Below, in pieces: positions 9,503-19,744 of a stretch of 64,000 bases of DNA. The notes below the pieces were generated by a model that made no database searches, had not been told where the DNA came from, and saw only the letters and a program-made list of their open reading frames with translations. Position numbers and translations under genes: made by a program. How positions within the stretch are numbered: position 1 is the first letter of the stretch; every line of letters starts with the position of its first letter. Origin of the DNA: Bacteroidota bacterium (GTDB lineage Bacteria; Bacteroidota; Ignavibacteria; Kryptoniales; JAKASW01); NCBI GenBank assembly GCA_021825585.1, contig JAKAGT010000010.1, positions 62,001-126,000 of the forward strand, in the 5' to 3' direction.

Positions 9503-10696
9503 ATGTACGGTAAGTTTCAAGAACACCTGAGGCAGCAAATCAATTCAATCAAAGAGAGCGGTCTGTACAAGGAAGAGCGCATCATCGCTTCTCCTCAGGG
9601 AGCAACGATAAGACTTACAAACGGAAAGACTGTTTTAAACTTCTGTGCAAACAATTACCTCGGGCTATCGAGCCACCCGAAGGTAATCGAAGCCGCAAAG
9701 CGCGGACTAGATGAACGCGGATACGGGATGTCGTCCGTCAGGTTCATATGCGGTACGCAGGACATACATAAGGAGCTTGAATCGAAAATTGCGAAGTTTC
9801 TTCACACCGACGATACGATCCTGTACGTTGCATGCTTTGATGCAAACGGCGGCGTGTTCGAGCCGCTCCTCACCGAAGAAGACGCCATAATTTCGGACGA
9901 ACTCAACCACGCGAGCATCATTGACGGCATCCGCGGAAGCAAAGCGGCGCGATACCGGTACAAGCACGCGGACATGAAGGAACTCGAGGATATGCTGAAG
10001 TCGGCGTCGGGTGCGCGATTCAGGATGATCGCTACCGACGGCGTATTTTCAATGGATGGAGATATGGCGAAGCTTGATGAGATTTGTGACCTTGCAGAAA
10101 AAAATGACGCGCTCGTCATGGTCGATGACTCGCATGCCACGGGATTTGTAGGAAAGACCGGAAGAGGAAGTGTGGAATACAGGAATGTCATGGGGCGCGT
10201 CGATATCATCACGAGCACGCTTGGCAAGGCAGCAGGCGGAGCCGCTGGCGGCTTTACGAGCGGGAGAAAGGAGATAATAGAGTTTCTGAGGCAGAGATCG
10301 AGACCCTATCTGTTTTCCAATACGCTTCCACCTTCTATTGTCAGCGCCGCCATCGCCGTCTTCGATCTTCTGGGGTCTACGACTGAGCTGCGCGATAAGC
10401 TCGAGCGAAATACGACCTACTTCCGGTCGGAGATGACGAAACGAGGGTTCGAAATCAGACCGGGCGAGCATCCTATTGTTCCGATAATGCTCTACGATGC
10501 AAAACTGGCAACTGAGTTTGCAAGCCAGCTCCTGGATGAAGGGATTTATGTAATAGGCTTCTCTTTTCCCGTCGTCCCCAAAGGTCAGGCGCGAATCAGG
10601 GTCCAGCTCTCGGCAGCACATGAAAAAGAGCATCTCGACAAGGCTATAAATGCGTTCGAGAAGATCGGCAGGAAGCTCGGCGTTTTGAAGGCCTGA
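9503..10696 (+). CDS. kbl: 2-amino-3-ketobutyrate CoA ligase (glycine C-acetyltransferase)
   Basis: A 397-residue PLP enzyme of the alpha-oxoamine synthase family, the usual length for Kbl. It joins glycine and acetyl-CoA to form 2-amino-3-ketobutyrate, or runs in reverse in threonine breakdown with threonine dehydrogenase. Diagnostic motifs include [14 protein letters not shown] near residue 47, [18 protein letters not shown] near 76, DDSHATGF near 208 and the Schiff-base lysine K242 in [14 protein letters not shown] good ribosome site (AGGAGG) supports the start. No threonine dehydrogenase gene is adjacent. A terminator hairpin follows at 10726. Confidence 0.95.
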   Translation: MYGKFQEHLRQQINSIKESGLYKEERIIASPQGATIRLTNGKTVLNFCANNYLGLSSHPKVIEAAKRGLDERGYGMSSVRFICGTQDIHKELESKIAKFLHTDDTILYVACFDANGGVFEPLLTEEDAIISDELNHASIIDGIRGSKAARYRYKHADMKELEDMLKSASGARFRMIATDGVFSMDGDMAKLDEICDLAEKNDALVMVDDSHATGFVGKTGRGSVEYRNVMGRVDIITSTLGKAAGGAAGGFTSGRKEIIEFLRQRSRPYLFSNTLPPSIVSAAIAVFDLLGSTTELRDKLERNTTYFRSEMTKRGFEIRPGEHPIVPIMLYDAKLATEFASQLLDEGIYVIGFSFPVVPKGQARIRVQLSAAHEKEHLDKAINAFEKIGRKLGVLKA

Positions 10697-10725
10697 GGAC
10701 TTTCCTCACTTCAGCGAATATTACC

Positions 10726-10768
10726 GGAGGCGTGAATCCGGAGCCAACTCCGACGCGCCTCTTTTTTT
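10726..10768 (+). terminator. Rho-independent terminator after kbl
   Basis: A two-step hairpin: GAGGCG (10727-10732) pairs with CGCCTC (10756-10761), and CGGAG (10739-10743) pairs with CTCCG (10748-10752) around a CCAA loop. Seven T residues follow (10762-10768). It sits between the convergent genes kbl and nfo, five bases from the nfo stop. Confidence 0.85.
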
Positions 10769-10773
10769 GCGGC

Positions 10774-11655
10774 TCAGGGCTTGCCGATAAACGAACGAAG
10801 CAGCTTCAGATTCACCATGTCCATCGCAAATCCATCTTCGCCCTTAGGCGTCTCGAGTATTTTCGGCACCGATTCAAATCTCTCGTCGTTCATTATCAAA
10901 CGGAAACCGGCCTTCCCTATCTGGCCTTTGCCGATGTGTTCATGCCTGTCGACTCTTGAGCCGAGCGGTTTCTTCGCGTCGTTGAGGTGAACGGCGTGCA
11001 GCAAATCGAATCCGACGACACGTTCGAATTCGTTCATGGTCGCCTCATAGGTCTCTTTCGTTCTGATGTCATAACCTGCGGCAAAGATATGGCACGTGTC
11101 GATGCAGACACCCACCCGCTTCTTATTCCTGATCAGGGAAAGCATCTCCGCTATCTCATCAAAACTGCTCCCGACGTTCGTTCCCTGTCCTGCGGTCGTT
11201 TCTATTAGCGTAACCACGTCGGCATCGGCCGTGGAGGAGTGGGCGTAATTTACAGAATCAGCAACGAGCCCGACGGCTTCCCTCCTGTCCATTATCGTGT
11301 GCGCGCCCGGATGCAAAATCATGTATTTTATCCCGAGCAGCGAGCAGCGCTCGATTTCTTGGATGAATGCGGTTCTGGATTTGTTCAGTAGTAATTCGCC
11401 GGCACCGCAGAGGTTGATGAGATACGAGTCATGAGAAACAACCAGCTCGACTTTTGATTTATTCTTTGCCTCTCGGTATTTTAAAACGTCATCGGACGAA
11501 ATTACCGGGTCGTTCCACTGATTAGAATTCTTGGTGAATATTTGGACCGCGGTGCATGCGACCCGCTCGGCTCTTTCGAATGCGGTGTACAGGCCTCCGG
11601 CAACAGACATGTGCGCGCCGAGCAGAACTCTCCGATCTACAGCTGTTTTCTTCAT
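10774..11655 (-). CDS. nfo: Deoxyribonuclease IV (endonuclease IV, AP endonuclease)
   Basis: A 293-residue TIM-barrel endonuclease of the AP2Ec family that cuts DNA at abasic sites in base-excision repair. Zinc-binding and family motifs are all present: GAHMSVAGG near the N terminus, LHPGAH near 115, LIETTAGQGTNVG near 150, CIDTCHIFAAGYD near 185, HLNDAK near 222, DRHEHIGKG near 236 and the terminal LETPKG. It is convergent with kbl and divergent from anmK, with 29 bases between the nfo and anmK starts. The Met start is at 11655. Confidence 0.96.
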   Translation of the reverse strand: MKKTAVDRRVLLGAHMSVAGGLYTAFERAERVACTAVQIFTKNSNQWNDPVISSDDVLKYREAKNKSKVELVVSHDSYLINLCGAGELLLNKSRTAFIQEIERCSLLGIKYMILHPGAHTIMDRREAVGLVADSVNYAHSSTADADVVTLIETTAGQGTNVGSSFDEIAEMLSLIRNKKRVGVCIDTCHIFAAGYDIRTKETYEATMNEFERVVGFDLLHAVHLNDAKKPLGSRVDRHEHIGKGQIGKAGFRLIMNDERFESVPKILETPKGEDGFAMDMVNLKLLRSFIGKP

Positions 11656-11684
11656 TTTTTAATTTACATGAGCATGGACTTAAA

Positions 11685-12884
11685 ATGAAACAACTCTTCG
11701 AACTGTCGCAGAAACAGAGAAAGCTCGTTATCGGCCTCATGAGCGGTACTAGCGTCGATGGCATCGACGCGGTGCTGATTGAAATTGAAGGGAGCGGGAC
11801 CACCACCCGGATTCGTCAGATTGATTTCATAACTGTTCCCTTTCCCAATGGGTTCAAGGAATTTGTACTGCGAAATTCACAGATCGGAACGAGCGACGTC
11901 GCTGACATAACCAGACTTAACTTCCTGCTGGCCCAGCTCTATTCGAAGGCCGTTGAAGCGCTGTGCACCCATGCCAACGTTGCCCAGGAGAAGGTCGATC
12001 TCATCGGCTCTCATGGACAAACAATTCATCATCTTCCGGATAGTGTCGACCTATTCGGCGAGAAAGTCGTCGCGACACTGCAGATCGGCGACCCGTCGGT
12101 GCTTGCCAAGCTGACGGGCATTGTAACGATAGGCGACTTCAGAGTTGGAGATATGGCCTTTGGTGGACAGGGTGCACCGCTCGTCCCGTACTTCGATTAT
12201 CTTCTCTTCCGTTCCGAAACAGTTTCACGAGCACTTCTTAACATCGGGGGGATAGCAAACATCACCTATCTGCCCGAGCGATGCGAAGGTCGGGACGTAC
12301 TGGCCTTTGACACTGGACCCGGAAATATGGTAATCGATCAGATCATGAAGCGCCTTTACGATAAGGAATATGACAAAGACGGACAGACGGCGTTCGCCGG
12401 CACAATTCGGGATGAATTGACCGAATACTTAATGATGGATGACTACGTTATTGCCAGACCCCCAAAATCAACGGGACGCGAGCGCTACGGAAGCAGTTAT
12501 GTCTCCGATATCCTCACCAAGTTCTCCAACCTCGCCAGAGAAGATCTGATTGCAACGGTGAGCGATTTCACGGCAAAAACAGTTTATGAAAATTTCAGGA
12601 GATTCCTCTCCCCAACCGCCGTCCAGACGGGCCATGCGCCTTTGGCTGAACTCTTCGTCAGCGGCGGCGGTGCACAGAACAAGTTTCTGTTACATTCTCT
12701 CGGCCGCTATTTCGCGGGCACCAGGGTGGGGGTTGCCGAGAATCTCGGAATATCTTCCGATGCGAAGGAGGCCATCTGTTTCGCGGTACTCGCGAACGAG
12801 ACTGTCTCCGGCAATGCCGCCAACATACCACAGGTCACCGGGGCTTCGAAGGCGACGGTGCTTGGAAAAATCTGCCTCCCGTAG
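11685..12884 (+). CDS. anmK: Anhydro-N-acetylmuramic acid kinase
   Basis: A 399-residue sugar kinase that phosphorylates and opens 1,6-anhydro-MurNAc during cell-wall recycling. Signature motifs are GLMSGTSVDGIDAVL at the N terminus, GSHGQTIHH near 105, the FRVGDMAFGGQGAPLVPYFD segment near 150 and LLNIGGIANITYL near 185, followed by DTGPGN. The frame is open further upstream to 11556, but that part overlaps nfo in antisense. I chose ATG 11685, from which MKQLFELSQKQRKLVIGLMSG reads directly into the conserved domain. Confidence 0.95.
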   Translation: MKQLFELSQKQRKLVIGLMSGTSVDGIDAVLIEIEGSGTTTRIRQIDFITVPFPNGFKEFVLRNSQIGTSDVADITRLNFLLAQLYSKAVEALCTHANVAQEKVDLIGSHGQTIHHLPDSVDLFGEKVVATLQIGDPSVLAKLTGIVTIGDFRVGDMAFGGQGAPLVPYFDYLLFRSETVSRALLNIGGIANITYLPERCEGRDVLAFDTGPGNMVIDQIMKRLYDKEYDKDGQTAFAGTIRDELTEYLMMDDYVIARPPKSTGRERYGSSYVSDILTKFSNLAREDLIATVSDFTAKTVYENFRRFLSPTAVQTGHAPLAELFVSGGGAQNKFLLHSLGRYFAGTRVGVAENLGISSDAKEAICFAVLANETVSGNAANIPQVTGASKATVLGKICLP

Positions 12885-12972
12885 AGCGGCCCCTGGGTTG
12901 TTGTGTCAGACCGCAAGTAAGTCCTCAAGTCCGCACGAGGATCCGGCCTGAGAAGTCGCGGCGCTATCTGTT

Positions 12973-15900
12973 TTAACGAAGTTGAAGAACTTCGCGGACC
13001 TTCTTCGCGAGTGTCTTTGGAGTAAAAGGCTTCTGTATGAAGTGAATACCTTCGTCGAGAATTCCACGATGGGCTATGACATTTGCGGTATATCCGGACA
13101 TAAACAGCGTCTTTATGCGGGGCTTCAGCTTTGCGATTTTATCCCTGAGTTCCTTCCCGTTCATCTTCGGCATGATCACATCGGAAAGGAGTAGATCGAT
13201 CTCATCGCCGTAAGTTTCGCAAATATCGATAGCCTCCGCGGGCGTATATGCGGCGAGCACTTTGTACCGATATTCTTCCAGGCTGTTCTTCGCCAATTCC
13301 AGGAGGTCCGGCTGGTCTTCGACAACCAGAACCGTCTCGCTTCCGTCGAACGACTCGTCCTGCGGCTTTTCTTCCGAAATTTCCTTCCTCCCGTAGGAAC
13401 GCGGGAAGTATACTCTGATTACAGTCCCCTTGCCCGGTTCGCTGTACACGTTGACGTTGCCGCCGTTCTGCTTGACGATTCCGTAGACGGTAGACAGGCC
13501 AAGGCCGGTCCCCTCCCCCTTCGGCTTGGTCGTGAAAAAGGGCTCGAACATTTTATCCTGGACGTCGCTGTCCATGCCTTTCCCGTCGTCGGTCACGGAT
13601 AATACGACATACTCGCCGGGTGAAAACTCCCTGTGGCCAGTAACATAATGCTCGTCTATCTTCTCGTTGTAGACTTCGATTGTGATTGTTCCGATGTCTT
13701 CAATGGCGTCCCTGGAATTTGTTGCCAGGTTGATCAGTATCTGATCGAATTGTGTCGGGTCTATCTTCGTATTCCAAAGGTCCTGGGTTGCATTAAGGAC
13801 AAGATTAATATTCTCACCGATAAGGCGCTGGATCATCGGACGGATGGATTCGACCGCTGAGCCGAGGTTCAGGACTTTTGGCGAAACGATCTCGCGTCGC
13901 GCGAAAGCGAGGAGTTGTCTCGTTAGCTCGCTTCCTCTGTAAGCCGCTTTCAGCACGGCTTCTATCTGGTGATAGATCGGGTCTGTCTCATTCAATTTAT
14001 TCTTGACTAGTTCGCCGTATCCGAGTATCACGCCCAGGATGTTGTTGTAATCGTGAGCAACGCCGCCTGCCAGCCTGCCAATCCCTTCCAGTTTCTGCGA
14101 CTGGAACAGCTGTCGTTCGAGGGATTTTTGCTCCGTCTCGTCGAGCAAATACTGTTTTATTCGGACCAATTCACCGTGCTCATCGAAGACCCCGACATAG
14201 GTGGCCCTCACATAGACTGGCTTGCCGTCCCGATTCCTGAGTTCCAGCTCATGTTCGGTAAGCTTCTTCTTCCTCCTTACCAGACCTATCAACTCGGTTC
14301 TCGTTTCCTTCTTCGCATAAAGTTCGATGACGTTTGTGGAGAGGGCCTCCTCCTCTGATTTAAATCCAAACATCTTCAGAAAACCCGGATTGCAGGCGAT
14401 GATTTCCCCGTCCGGCAGAGTCAAGGAATCCGCCGTTGGGTCCTCTTCGAAGAACGATCTGTACTGTTCCTCGCTCTTGCGAAGTGCCTCCTCCATCTTC
14501 TTGCGAAAATCAACATCCTCGGCAGTACCCTCATAGCAAAGCGGCTCGCCTTTGCTGTCTCTCACGACGCGGGCATTTTCGCGCACCCAAAGAAATGAAC
14601 CGTCCTTCTTTCTCCAACGGGTTTCCATACCGATAACCTGGCCGTCCTTTTCAATCTTCGCCTTGAAGGCCGACCTGGTATGCCCCCCTTCAAATGAATC
14701 TTCCTCCACGTTTGTCTTAGCGAGTTCATCCGGAGATTCGTAACCCAGCATTCTGGCAAGAGCGGGATTCACAAATAGTATCCTGCCGTCCGGCGATGTG
14801 CGGTAAACTCCTATGGTGATATTCTCAAACAGATTCCGAAAGTGTTCCTCTGCCGCCCTCAGCGCATCTTCGGCCTTCTTCCTCTCCGTAATATCTTCCA
14901 GCGCAGTCCTGATGCCGACTATCTTGTGGCTGACGTCGTACAGGTAATATTCCTCAACGAGGAAATGAATGACCGATCCATCTTTCCGGCAATATGCCCT
15001 CTCATAACTCTTCCCTGCCGGGAGATCTCCCGACAGCTTCTTCATCACGTTAGCCTCAGACATGTCATGGTCTTTGACGAACTCCCATACATAATGTCCG
15101 AGCATATCTTCGGCACCGTACCCCAGCATGTTCAGTTCGGTTCGGTTTACCCGTACAATGCGCCCTTCACTGTCCAATTCATGATATCCGACGGGAGCAT
15201 CATCGAACAGCTCTCGGAATCTACGCTCGCTCTCTTCAAGTGCAATTTCGGCAGTCTTGTTCGCCTTCTCGGCTTCCTTCTGTTCCGTAATGTCGCGTGA
15301 AAACGTTACCGAATAGCCTTTATCGTCGAACTCAAGAAGATTGACCATCACCTCGACGGGGAGGGTGGTTCCATCCTTTCGTCTGTGCATGGTTTCAAAT
15401 CGCTTCACCATTTCCTTCGCAACCAAAGCCCTGTGCCGATTCCACTTCTCAGCCGACATGCCGGTATCGATGTCGAACACGGTCATTGCCTGCAGCTCCT
15501 CACGTGTGTACCCGAGAGTTCTGCTGGCGTGCAAGTTAACGCTCTTTATGCTACCGTCAGGCCCGATAACAAATATTCCTACCGTGGCACGATCTATGAC
15601 CGCCTCAGCCAGCTTGACAGCCTCTTCGGCACGCTTCTGTTCAGTAATATCTTCAAGAGTCCCGTCATAGTACAACGGTTTTCCGTCATGGTCCCGCACG
15701 ACCGAGGCGCTTTCGCGGACTTTGATCGCCGCCCCGTCTTTCCTAATCCATGTGCTTTCCAGACCTATTACAATGTTATCACGATCCACTCTGTCACAGA
15801 ACTCTTTCCTGCTGTATATCGGTCCGACCTTCGTCGTCTCAAGGTTGATCTCTACCAACTCCTTCATCGAGTCGAAACCGAGCATCCTTACCCCGGCGGC

Positions 15901-16398
15901 GTTGCACGCGATGAGCCGCCCCTCGCGAGTAGAACGGTAAATTCCGACTGCTGCGTTGTCAAAAAGACTCTGAAGACGTTCCTCTCCTGTTCGTAGTCCC
16001 TCCTGAAGCTTCTGCCGGACGGTAACATCGTTGACTGTGACAAACACGGCGGACCTCCCCATGTACTCAACCGTGTGCGAGGCAATTTCCACCGAAAGCC
16101 GGATCCCGCTTCTGGATTGGTGAATCCAGACCTCTGACTGTCTGTGGTCCCCTTGCGGCTGCAGAAGGTATTTCTCAAGTTTAGGGAGTTCCGGGTCAGG
16201 GCTTACATCACGAACTGTCATACGAAGAAATTCATCCCGGCTGTACCCGTATTTTCGAACGGCAGCGTCATTGACAGCCAGAAACTGCAGAGTCTTGCTA
16301 TCACAAATCCACATCGGGAGTGGATTGTCTTCAAAAAGGGATAAGCACCACTTTTCGTCCAGCCGCTCGTTTCGCGAGCTAACTTCTTCGCCTGGCAT
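12973..16398 (-). CDS. Hybrid sensor histidine kinase with six PAS domains and a C-terminal receiver
   Basis: A 1,141-residue soluble-looking kinase with no obvious membrane span. Six consecutive PAS/PAC units fill about residues 15-770, several ending in the PAC-type 'DITE(Q/R)K' linker. HisKA follows with the phospho-acceptor histidine in LAGGVAHDYNNILG, then HATPase_c (N box NLATNSRDAIED, G boxes DDGKGM and GEGTGLGLSTVYGIVKQ). The receiver at the C terminus has its aspartate in LLLSDVIMPKMNG and the conserved lysine in FIQKPFT. The output partner is not adjacent. The similar kinase at 17017-18960 lies beyond the two tRNAs. Confidence 0.93.
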   Translation of the reverse strand: MPGEEVSSRNERLDEKWCLSLFEDNPLPMWICDSKTLQFLAVNDAAVRKYGYSRDEFLRMTVRDVSPDPELPKLEKYLLQPQGDHRQSEVWIHQSRSGIRLSVEIASHTVEYMGRSAVFVTVNDVTVRQKLQEGLRTGEERLQSLFDNAAVGIYRSTREGRLIACNAAGVRMLGFDSMKELVEINLETTKVGPIYSRKEFCDRVDRDNIVIGLESTWIRKDGAAIKVRESASVVRDHDGKPLYYDGTLEDITEQKRAEEAVKLAEAVIDRATVGIFVIGPDGSIKSVNLHASRTLGYTREELQAMTVFDIDTGMSAEKWNRHRALVAKEMVKRFETMHRRKDGTTLPVEVMVNLLEFDDKGYSVTFSRDITEQKEAEKANKTAEIALEESERRFRELFDDAPVGYHELDSEGRIVRVNRTELNMLGYGAEDMLGHYVWEFVKDHDMSEANVMKKLSGDLPAGKSYERAYCRKDGSVIHFLVEEYYLYDVSHKIVGIRTALEDITERKKAEDALRAAEEHFRNLFENITIGVYRTSPDGRILFVNPALARMLGYESPDELAKTNVEEDSFEGGHTRSAFKAKIEKDGQVIGMETRWRKKDGSFLWVRENARVVRDSKGEPLCYEGTAEDVDFRKKMEEALRKSEEQYRSFFEEDPTADSLTLPDGEIIACNPGFLKMFGFKSEEEALSTNVIELYAKKETRTELIGLVRRKKKLTEHELELRNRDGKPVYVRATYVGVFDEHGELVRIKQYLLDETEQKSLERQLFQSQKLEGIGRLAGGVAHDYNNILGVILGYGELVKNKLNETDPIYHQIEAVLKAAYRGSELTRQLLAFARREIVSPKVLNLGSAVESIRPMIQRLIGENINLVLNATQDLWNTKIDPTQFDQILINLATNSRDAIEDIGTITIEVYNEKIDEHYVTGHREFSPGEYVVLSVTDDGKGMDSDVQDKMFEPFFTTKPKGEGTGLGLSTVYGIVKQNGGNVNVYSEPGKGTVIRVYFPRSYGRKEISEEKPQDESFDGSETVLVVEDQPDLLELAKNSLEEYRYKVLAAYTPAEAIDICETYGDEIDLLLSDVIMPKMNGKELRDKIAKLKPRIKTLFMSGYTANVIAHRGILDEGIHFIQKPFTPKTLAKKVREVLQLR

Positions 16399-16791
16399 TT
16401 GTGTACTCCACGACTTTGTAATTCATCAGAAGGTACATTTCGGAGTCATTTGATTTCACTCTACTAGAAATGTGCCGGATAGCCGGTGTTCGTTGGCAGC
16501 CTGTAGTATTTATTTCTTTGCAAAACATCTCACCTGACTGGTCAGAATTTCTCAGAAGACAGCCCGGCTCCTGAGAATTCCTGCACGCAAGTTAAGTCAC
16601 CGTCTTTCTCAAAGCGGATTAGGCTTAAGGAAGAAGGCTCTTCTATATCTATATCGGCCTTCTTTCGCTCATCTTAAGCCGTTTGAGCGGAAAGGTCCGG
16701 CCGATTATTGAAAAAGTAATCATTGAAAAAAAAGGAGTCATGATGCATATTATACCGTTGGCACGACAGGAGGTCGTAGACCTTCCTTGAT
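16399..16791. other. Intergenic region between hybrid kinase and tRNAs
   Basis: 393 bases without a supportable gene. It should hold the promoter of the minus-strand kinase and, near 16740-16790, the promoter of the plus-strand tRNAs. The one clear structure is the inverted repeat annotated at 16622-16680. Confidence 0.5.
16622..16680. repeat. Large imperfect inverted repeat
   Basis: GGCTTAAG at 16622-16629 pairs with CTTAAGCC at 16673-16680, and inside it GAAGGC (16633-16638) pairs with GCCTTC (16657-16662), giving a long interrupted stem. There is no T-run on either side, so it is not a typical terminator. It lies about 225 bases upstream of the kinase start and 110 bases upstream of tRNA-Gly. 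Function unknown. Confidence 0.5.
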
Positions 16792-16863
<72 letters not shown>

Positions 16864-16915
16864 CACTGGTTCGGTTGCAGCTCACTTGAGAAATGAGATG
16901 CAACTCCGTTATCCC

Positions 16916-16990
16916 GGGCAGTTAGCTCAGCTGGTTCAGAGCACATGCCTTACACGCATGGGGTCGGGGGTTCGAATCCCTCACTGCCCA
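16916..16990 (+). tRNA. tRNA-Val, anticodon TAC
   Basis: Acceptor GGGCAGT/ACTGCCC, D-arm TTAGCTCAGCTGGTTCAGAGC, anticodon stem CATGC/GCATG with loop CTTACAC (anticodon TAC), and T-arm GGGGG TTCGAAT CCCTC. The discriminator is A and no CCA is encoded. It lies 52 bases after tRNA-Gly on the same strand, probably in one transcript. Confidence 0.95.
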
Positions 16991-17016
16991 CTCTCAAATG
17001 AATCGTGAAGCGGCAT

Positions 17017-18960
17017 CTAGTCCCTGTCAAGGATTTCGCGGATCTTCTTCGTTACCTCATTCAGCCGGTAAGGCTTCTGAATGAAGCCGTCCACATGAAG
17101 CCGTTCCATCCTATGAGTCTCTTCCGGCTGCATGAACCCGCTCGCCAGGATGACCTTGACCCCCGAGTTGCTTTCCTTGATGATTCGAAGGACTTCTATT
17201 CCATCCAGTTCAGGAAGACCCAGATCGGAAAGGACCAACGCGACATCTCCGTTCTCCGAGAGAACGGATAGTGCTTCCCTGCCGTTCTTTGCAGTCAGAA
17301 CTCTGTATCCCTTGTCAATCAGAGCGTCCTTGAGAAGTTCCTTTAGCGTTTCTTCGTCCTCTGCGATCAATATCGTCTCTTCACCGCGATTGCTGTCGGA
17401 GACTCTCCGGACATCTGAGTGGGTCTCGAAATTATCATTCGGCTTAGTCGGAAAGTAGATTACGAATGTCGTCCCGGCCCCGACCACACTGTCAAGGTCA
17501 ATGAAGCCGCCGTGTTTCTTCATTACGCCGAAGACGGTCGCAAGTCCGATCCCTGTTCCTTTCCCCTTTTCCTTCGTAGTGAAAAATGGCTCGAAGACTC
17601 TTGCACGGGTTCCCTTGTCCATTCCTGTTCCTGTGTCGCTGACGGTAATGGCGACGTATGTTTTCCCATGCGAGTCGCTCACAAATCTACTGACAGCTTC
17701 TGTATCCGCAAGACTGGTGGCAATCTTGAGGATACCCCCCGCCGGTTTGCCGTCGGCACGATCCATCATCGCGTCTCTCGCATTAACACACAAGTTCAGA
17801 ATGCACTGATTGATTTGGATGGAATCTCCGATAACCAGAGGGATGTCGGGGTCGGCTTCCAGGATCATCGAGATTACCTTCGGGAAAGTCTGTGATATCA
17901 ACCCGAATACTTCCTTGACGACGTCATTCAAATTCAACGGGAGAAACTCCGATTCTTCTTTTCGGGCGAACATCAGGAGCTGTCTCACAAGGCCGACTCC
18001 GCGCTCCGCAGCCGATTGAATGGCGCGGACGCATTGCGAGAACCTTTCAGTGTCGAGTTCCCTTTCCATCAGCAGTGATGAATAGCCCATTACTATGCCC
18101 AGGATATTGTTGAAGTCATGCGCAATGCCGCCTGCGAGGGTCCCGAGACTTTCCATCTTCTGAGCCTGTCTCAGTGCGATTTCGGCCTCCCTGCGTTCAG
18201 TGATGTCCCTGAAGTTCGAGATTATCCCCCCGATAGTGGGTTCGGACTTCAAATTAGAGAAGGTTGCCTCTAGCCACCTCCATGACCCGTCGCCGTGCCG
18301 GTTTCGAAAAATCACCGTTACCTTTGCGCGGTCTACCTGTGCGATCCTCGCAATATCTGCTTTCACTCGTAATACATCATCGGAGTGAATATCATCGTAC
18401 AGATTTCCACCTTCCGGCCTGTATTCCTTCAATCCGAGGATGTGGGCATTGACCGGACTGCGGTACAGTACTTCTCCATTTTCCCCGTAAATTCCGATGC
18501 CCTCAAGGCTGTTTTCGATCAGGGCACGAAACCTTCGATCGCGCTGCACGAGAGCCTTCTCCGCTTCGCGCCTTCGAGATTTCTCTTCCTTCTCTTTCAC
18601 GGTGCGAGTGATCGCAGGTACGAGACGGCTCATCTTTGCCTTTGACACGTAGTCAGTGGCCCCATTCAACAGACTCTCAATCGCATAATCTTCTCCCACG
18701 GTGCCGGAGACGATGATGAAAGGAGTGTCGGAATACCACTTATGGGCATACTCGAGGGCTGCTTTCCCGTTGTAAGTGGGGAGGCTGAAGTCAGAAATAA
18801 TCATGTCATAAGTCTCCTCCGCGAGTGCCCGTTTGAAGTTATCTTCAGTATCGACGCGCCTGAAGCTGCAGAAAAAACCTGCCCGCCTCAGCAGAGTATG
18901 TATAAGTTCTGCGTCTTTGACGTCATCTTCCAGATGAAGGATTCTAAGTTCAGAAGCCAA
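17017..18960 (-). CDS. Hybrid histidine kinase: receiver-PAS-HisKA-HATPase-receiver
   Basis: A 647-residue cytoplasmic kinase. The N-terminal receiver (about residues 5-120) carries its aspartate in MIISDFSLPTYNG and lysine in DYVSKAK. A PAS/PAC unit spans about 145-265, ending in NFRDITERREAE. HisKA follows with the histidine in LAGGIAHDFNNILG, then HATPase_c with CVNARDAM and GKGTGIGLATVFGVMKKHGG. A second receiver at the C terminus has aspartate in LVLSDLGLPELDG and lysine in FIQKPYR. The kinase core closely resembles that of the six-PAS kinase at 12973, suggesting a shared phosphorelay or paralogous origin. The gene ends 27 bases from tRNA-Val. Confidence 0.93.
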   Translation of the reverse strand: MASELRILHLEDDVKDAELIHTLLRRAGFFCSFRRVDTEDNFKRALAEETYDMIISDFSLPTYNGKAALEYAHKWYSDTPFIIVSGTVGEDYAIESLLNGATDYVSKAKMSRLVPAITRTVKEKEEKSRRREAEKALVQRDRRFRALIENSLEGIGIYGENGEVLYRSPVNAHILGLKEYRPEGGNLYDDIHSDDVLRVKADIARIAQVDRAKVTVIFRNRHGDGSWRWLEATFSNLKSEPTIGGIISNFRDITERREAEIALRQAQKMESLGTLAGGIAHDFNNILGIVMGYSSLLMERELDTERFSQCVRAIQSAAERGVGLVRQLLMFARKEESEFLPLNLNDVVKEVFGLISQTFPKVISMILEADPDIPLVIGDSIQINQCILNLCVNARDAMMDRADGKPAGGILKIATSLADTEAVSRFVSDSHGKTYVAITVSDTGTGMDKGTRARVFEPFFTTKEKGKGTGIGLATVFGVMKKHGGFIDLDSVVGAGTTFVIYFPTKPNDNFETHSDVRRVSDSNRGEETILIAEDEETLKELLKDALIDKGYRVLTAKNGREALSVLSENGDVALVLSDLGLPELDGIEVLRIIKESNSGVKVILASGFMQPEETHRMERLHVDGFIQKPYRLNEVTKKIREILDRD

Positions 18961-19744
18961 GTGTACATCCTCTCATAGTGTTGAACTACATCGGTTTTGA
19001 AGTTCCGTACAACAACCTCCCTTCATCCTGACATCCCATCCATACGGGATCGGAAACAAAATCAGATGAAGATCGCATGATCAGGCTTGATAGTTACGTC
19101 TCCACCCGGCCTATAAACCGGGACGGACTTGTAAATTGGATCCGTATTTACTCCGACCCGATTTGTCTGCTTGTCGTTATGTGTCAGTGTCGGAACTGCA
19201 ATATTTACAGGGGCGGGAAACCGGTAACTTGACACTCCGCTTGTGTCTCCTTTCTCAAGATTTCGACTCCTCCGTACCCATCGAAACGCACTGAGAAAGA
19301 CACTGACGAAATACCCTCGTGATGACTGCGTATTGGATTCTTTCCATCTTCAGAAGGCCGCTCATCAAAAGGATACTACCTTCGGTATCTTCCGACTTTG
19401 GAGCATCGAACGACTTCGATGGAGCCATTGGATTGTCGTTCCTTCTTGCCAGCCTGAATCCGCCAAACGAACTTAGCCTGCAAAATAACCCGATAAAGTG
19501 AATAAGACAGGCTTATGCCGCAGGTAAGGCCATCTCATATCGTTTAACCAATGGCCTTTGAATCGAAGACCTAATTCCTTTTTCCTGCTCTACATATAGA
19601 TATGTCTAAGACTCACATTTTAGTTCCTGCGAGGCTGCAGAAATTCAGAGCATTTGTGGGATTCGAATACTCCTGAGCGGGTGCCTCCCGACGCGGGAGA
19701 CGGCCCGCAACGTCATGAAAAAGCGAAATCCAGCTATCCGTCTG
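18961..19744. other. 784-base interval with no recognisable gene
   Basis: Short frames exist on the plus strand (for example 19243-19476 and 19319-19501), but they resemble no family and lack ribosome sites. Small inverted repeats are visible: AAGGCCAT (19526-19533) with ATGGCCTT (19551-19558), and CTCCCG ACG CGGGAG at 19685-19699. The latter lies downstream of the dsbD stop and may be a weak transcription end, though no T-run follows. Promoter elements for the kinase at 18960 should lie at the left end. Confidence 0.45.

Noticed and set aside
19243-19501. Small plus-strand frames in the 784-base gap
   Set aside because: No ribosome site, no recognisable domain and no hydrophobic or repeat pattern typical of a real small protein.
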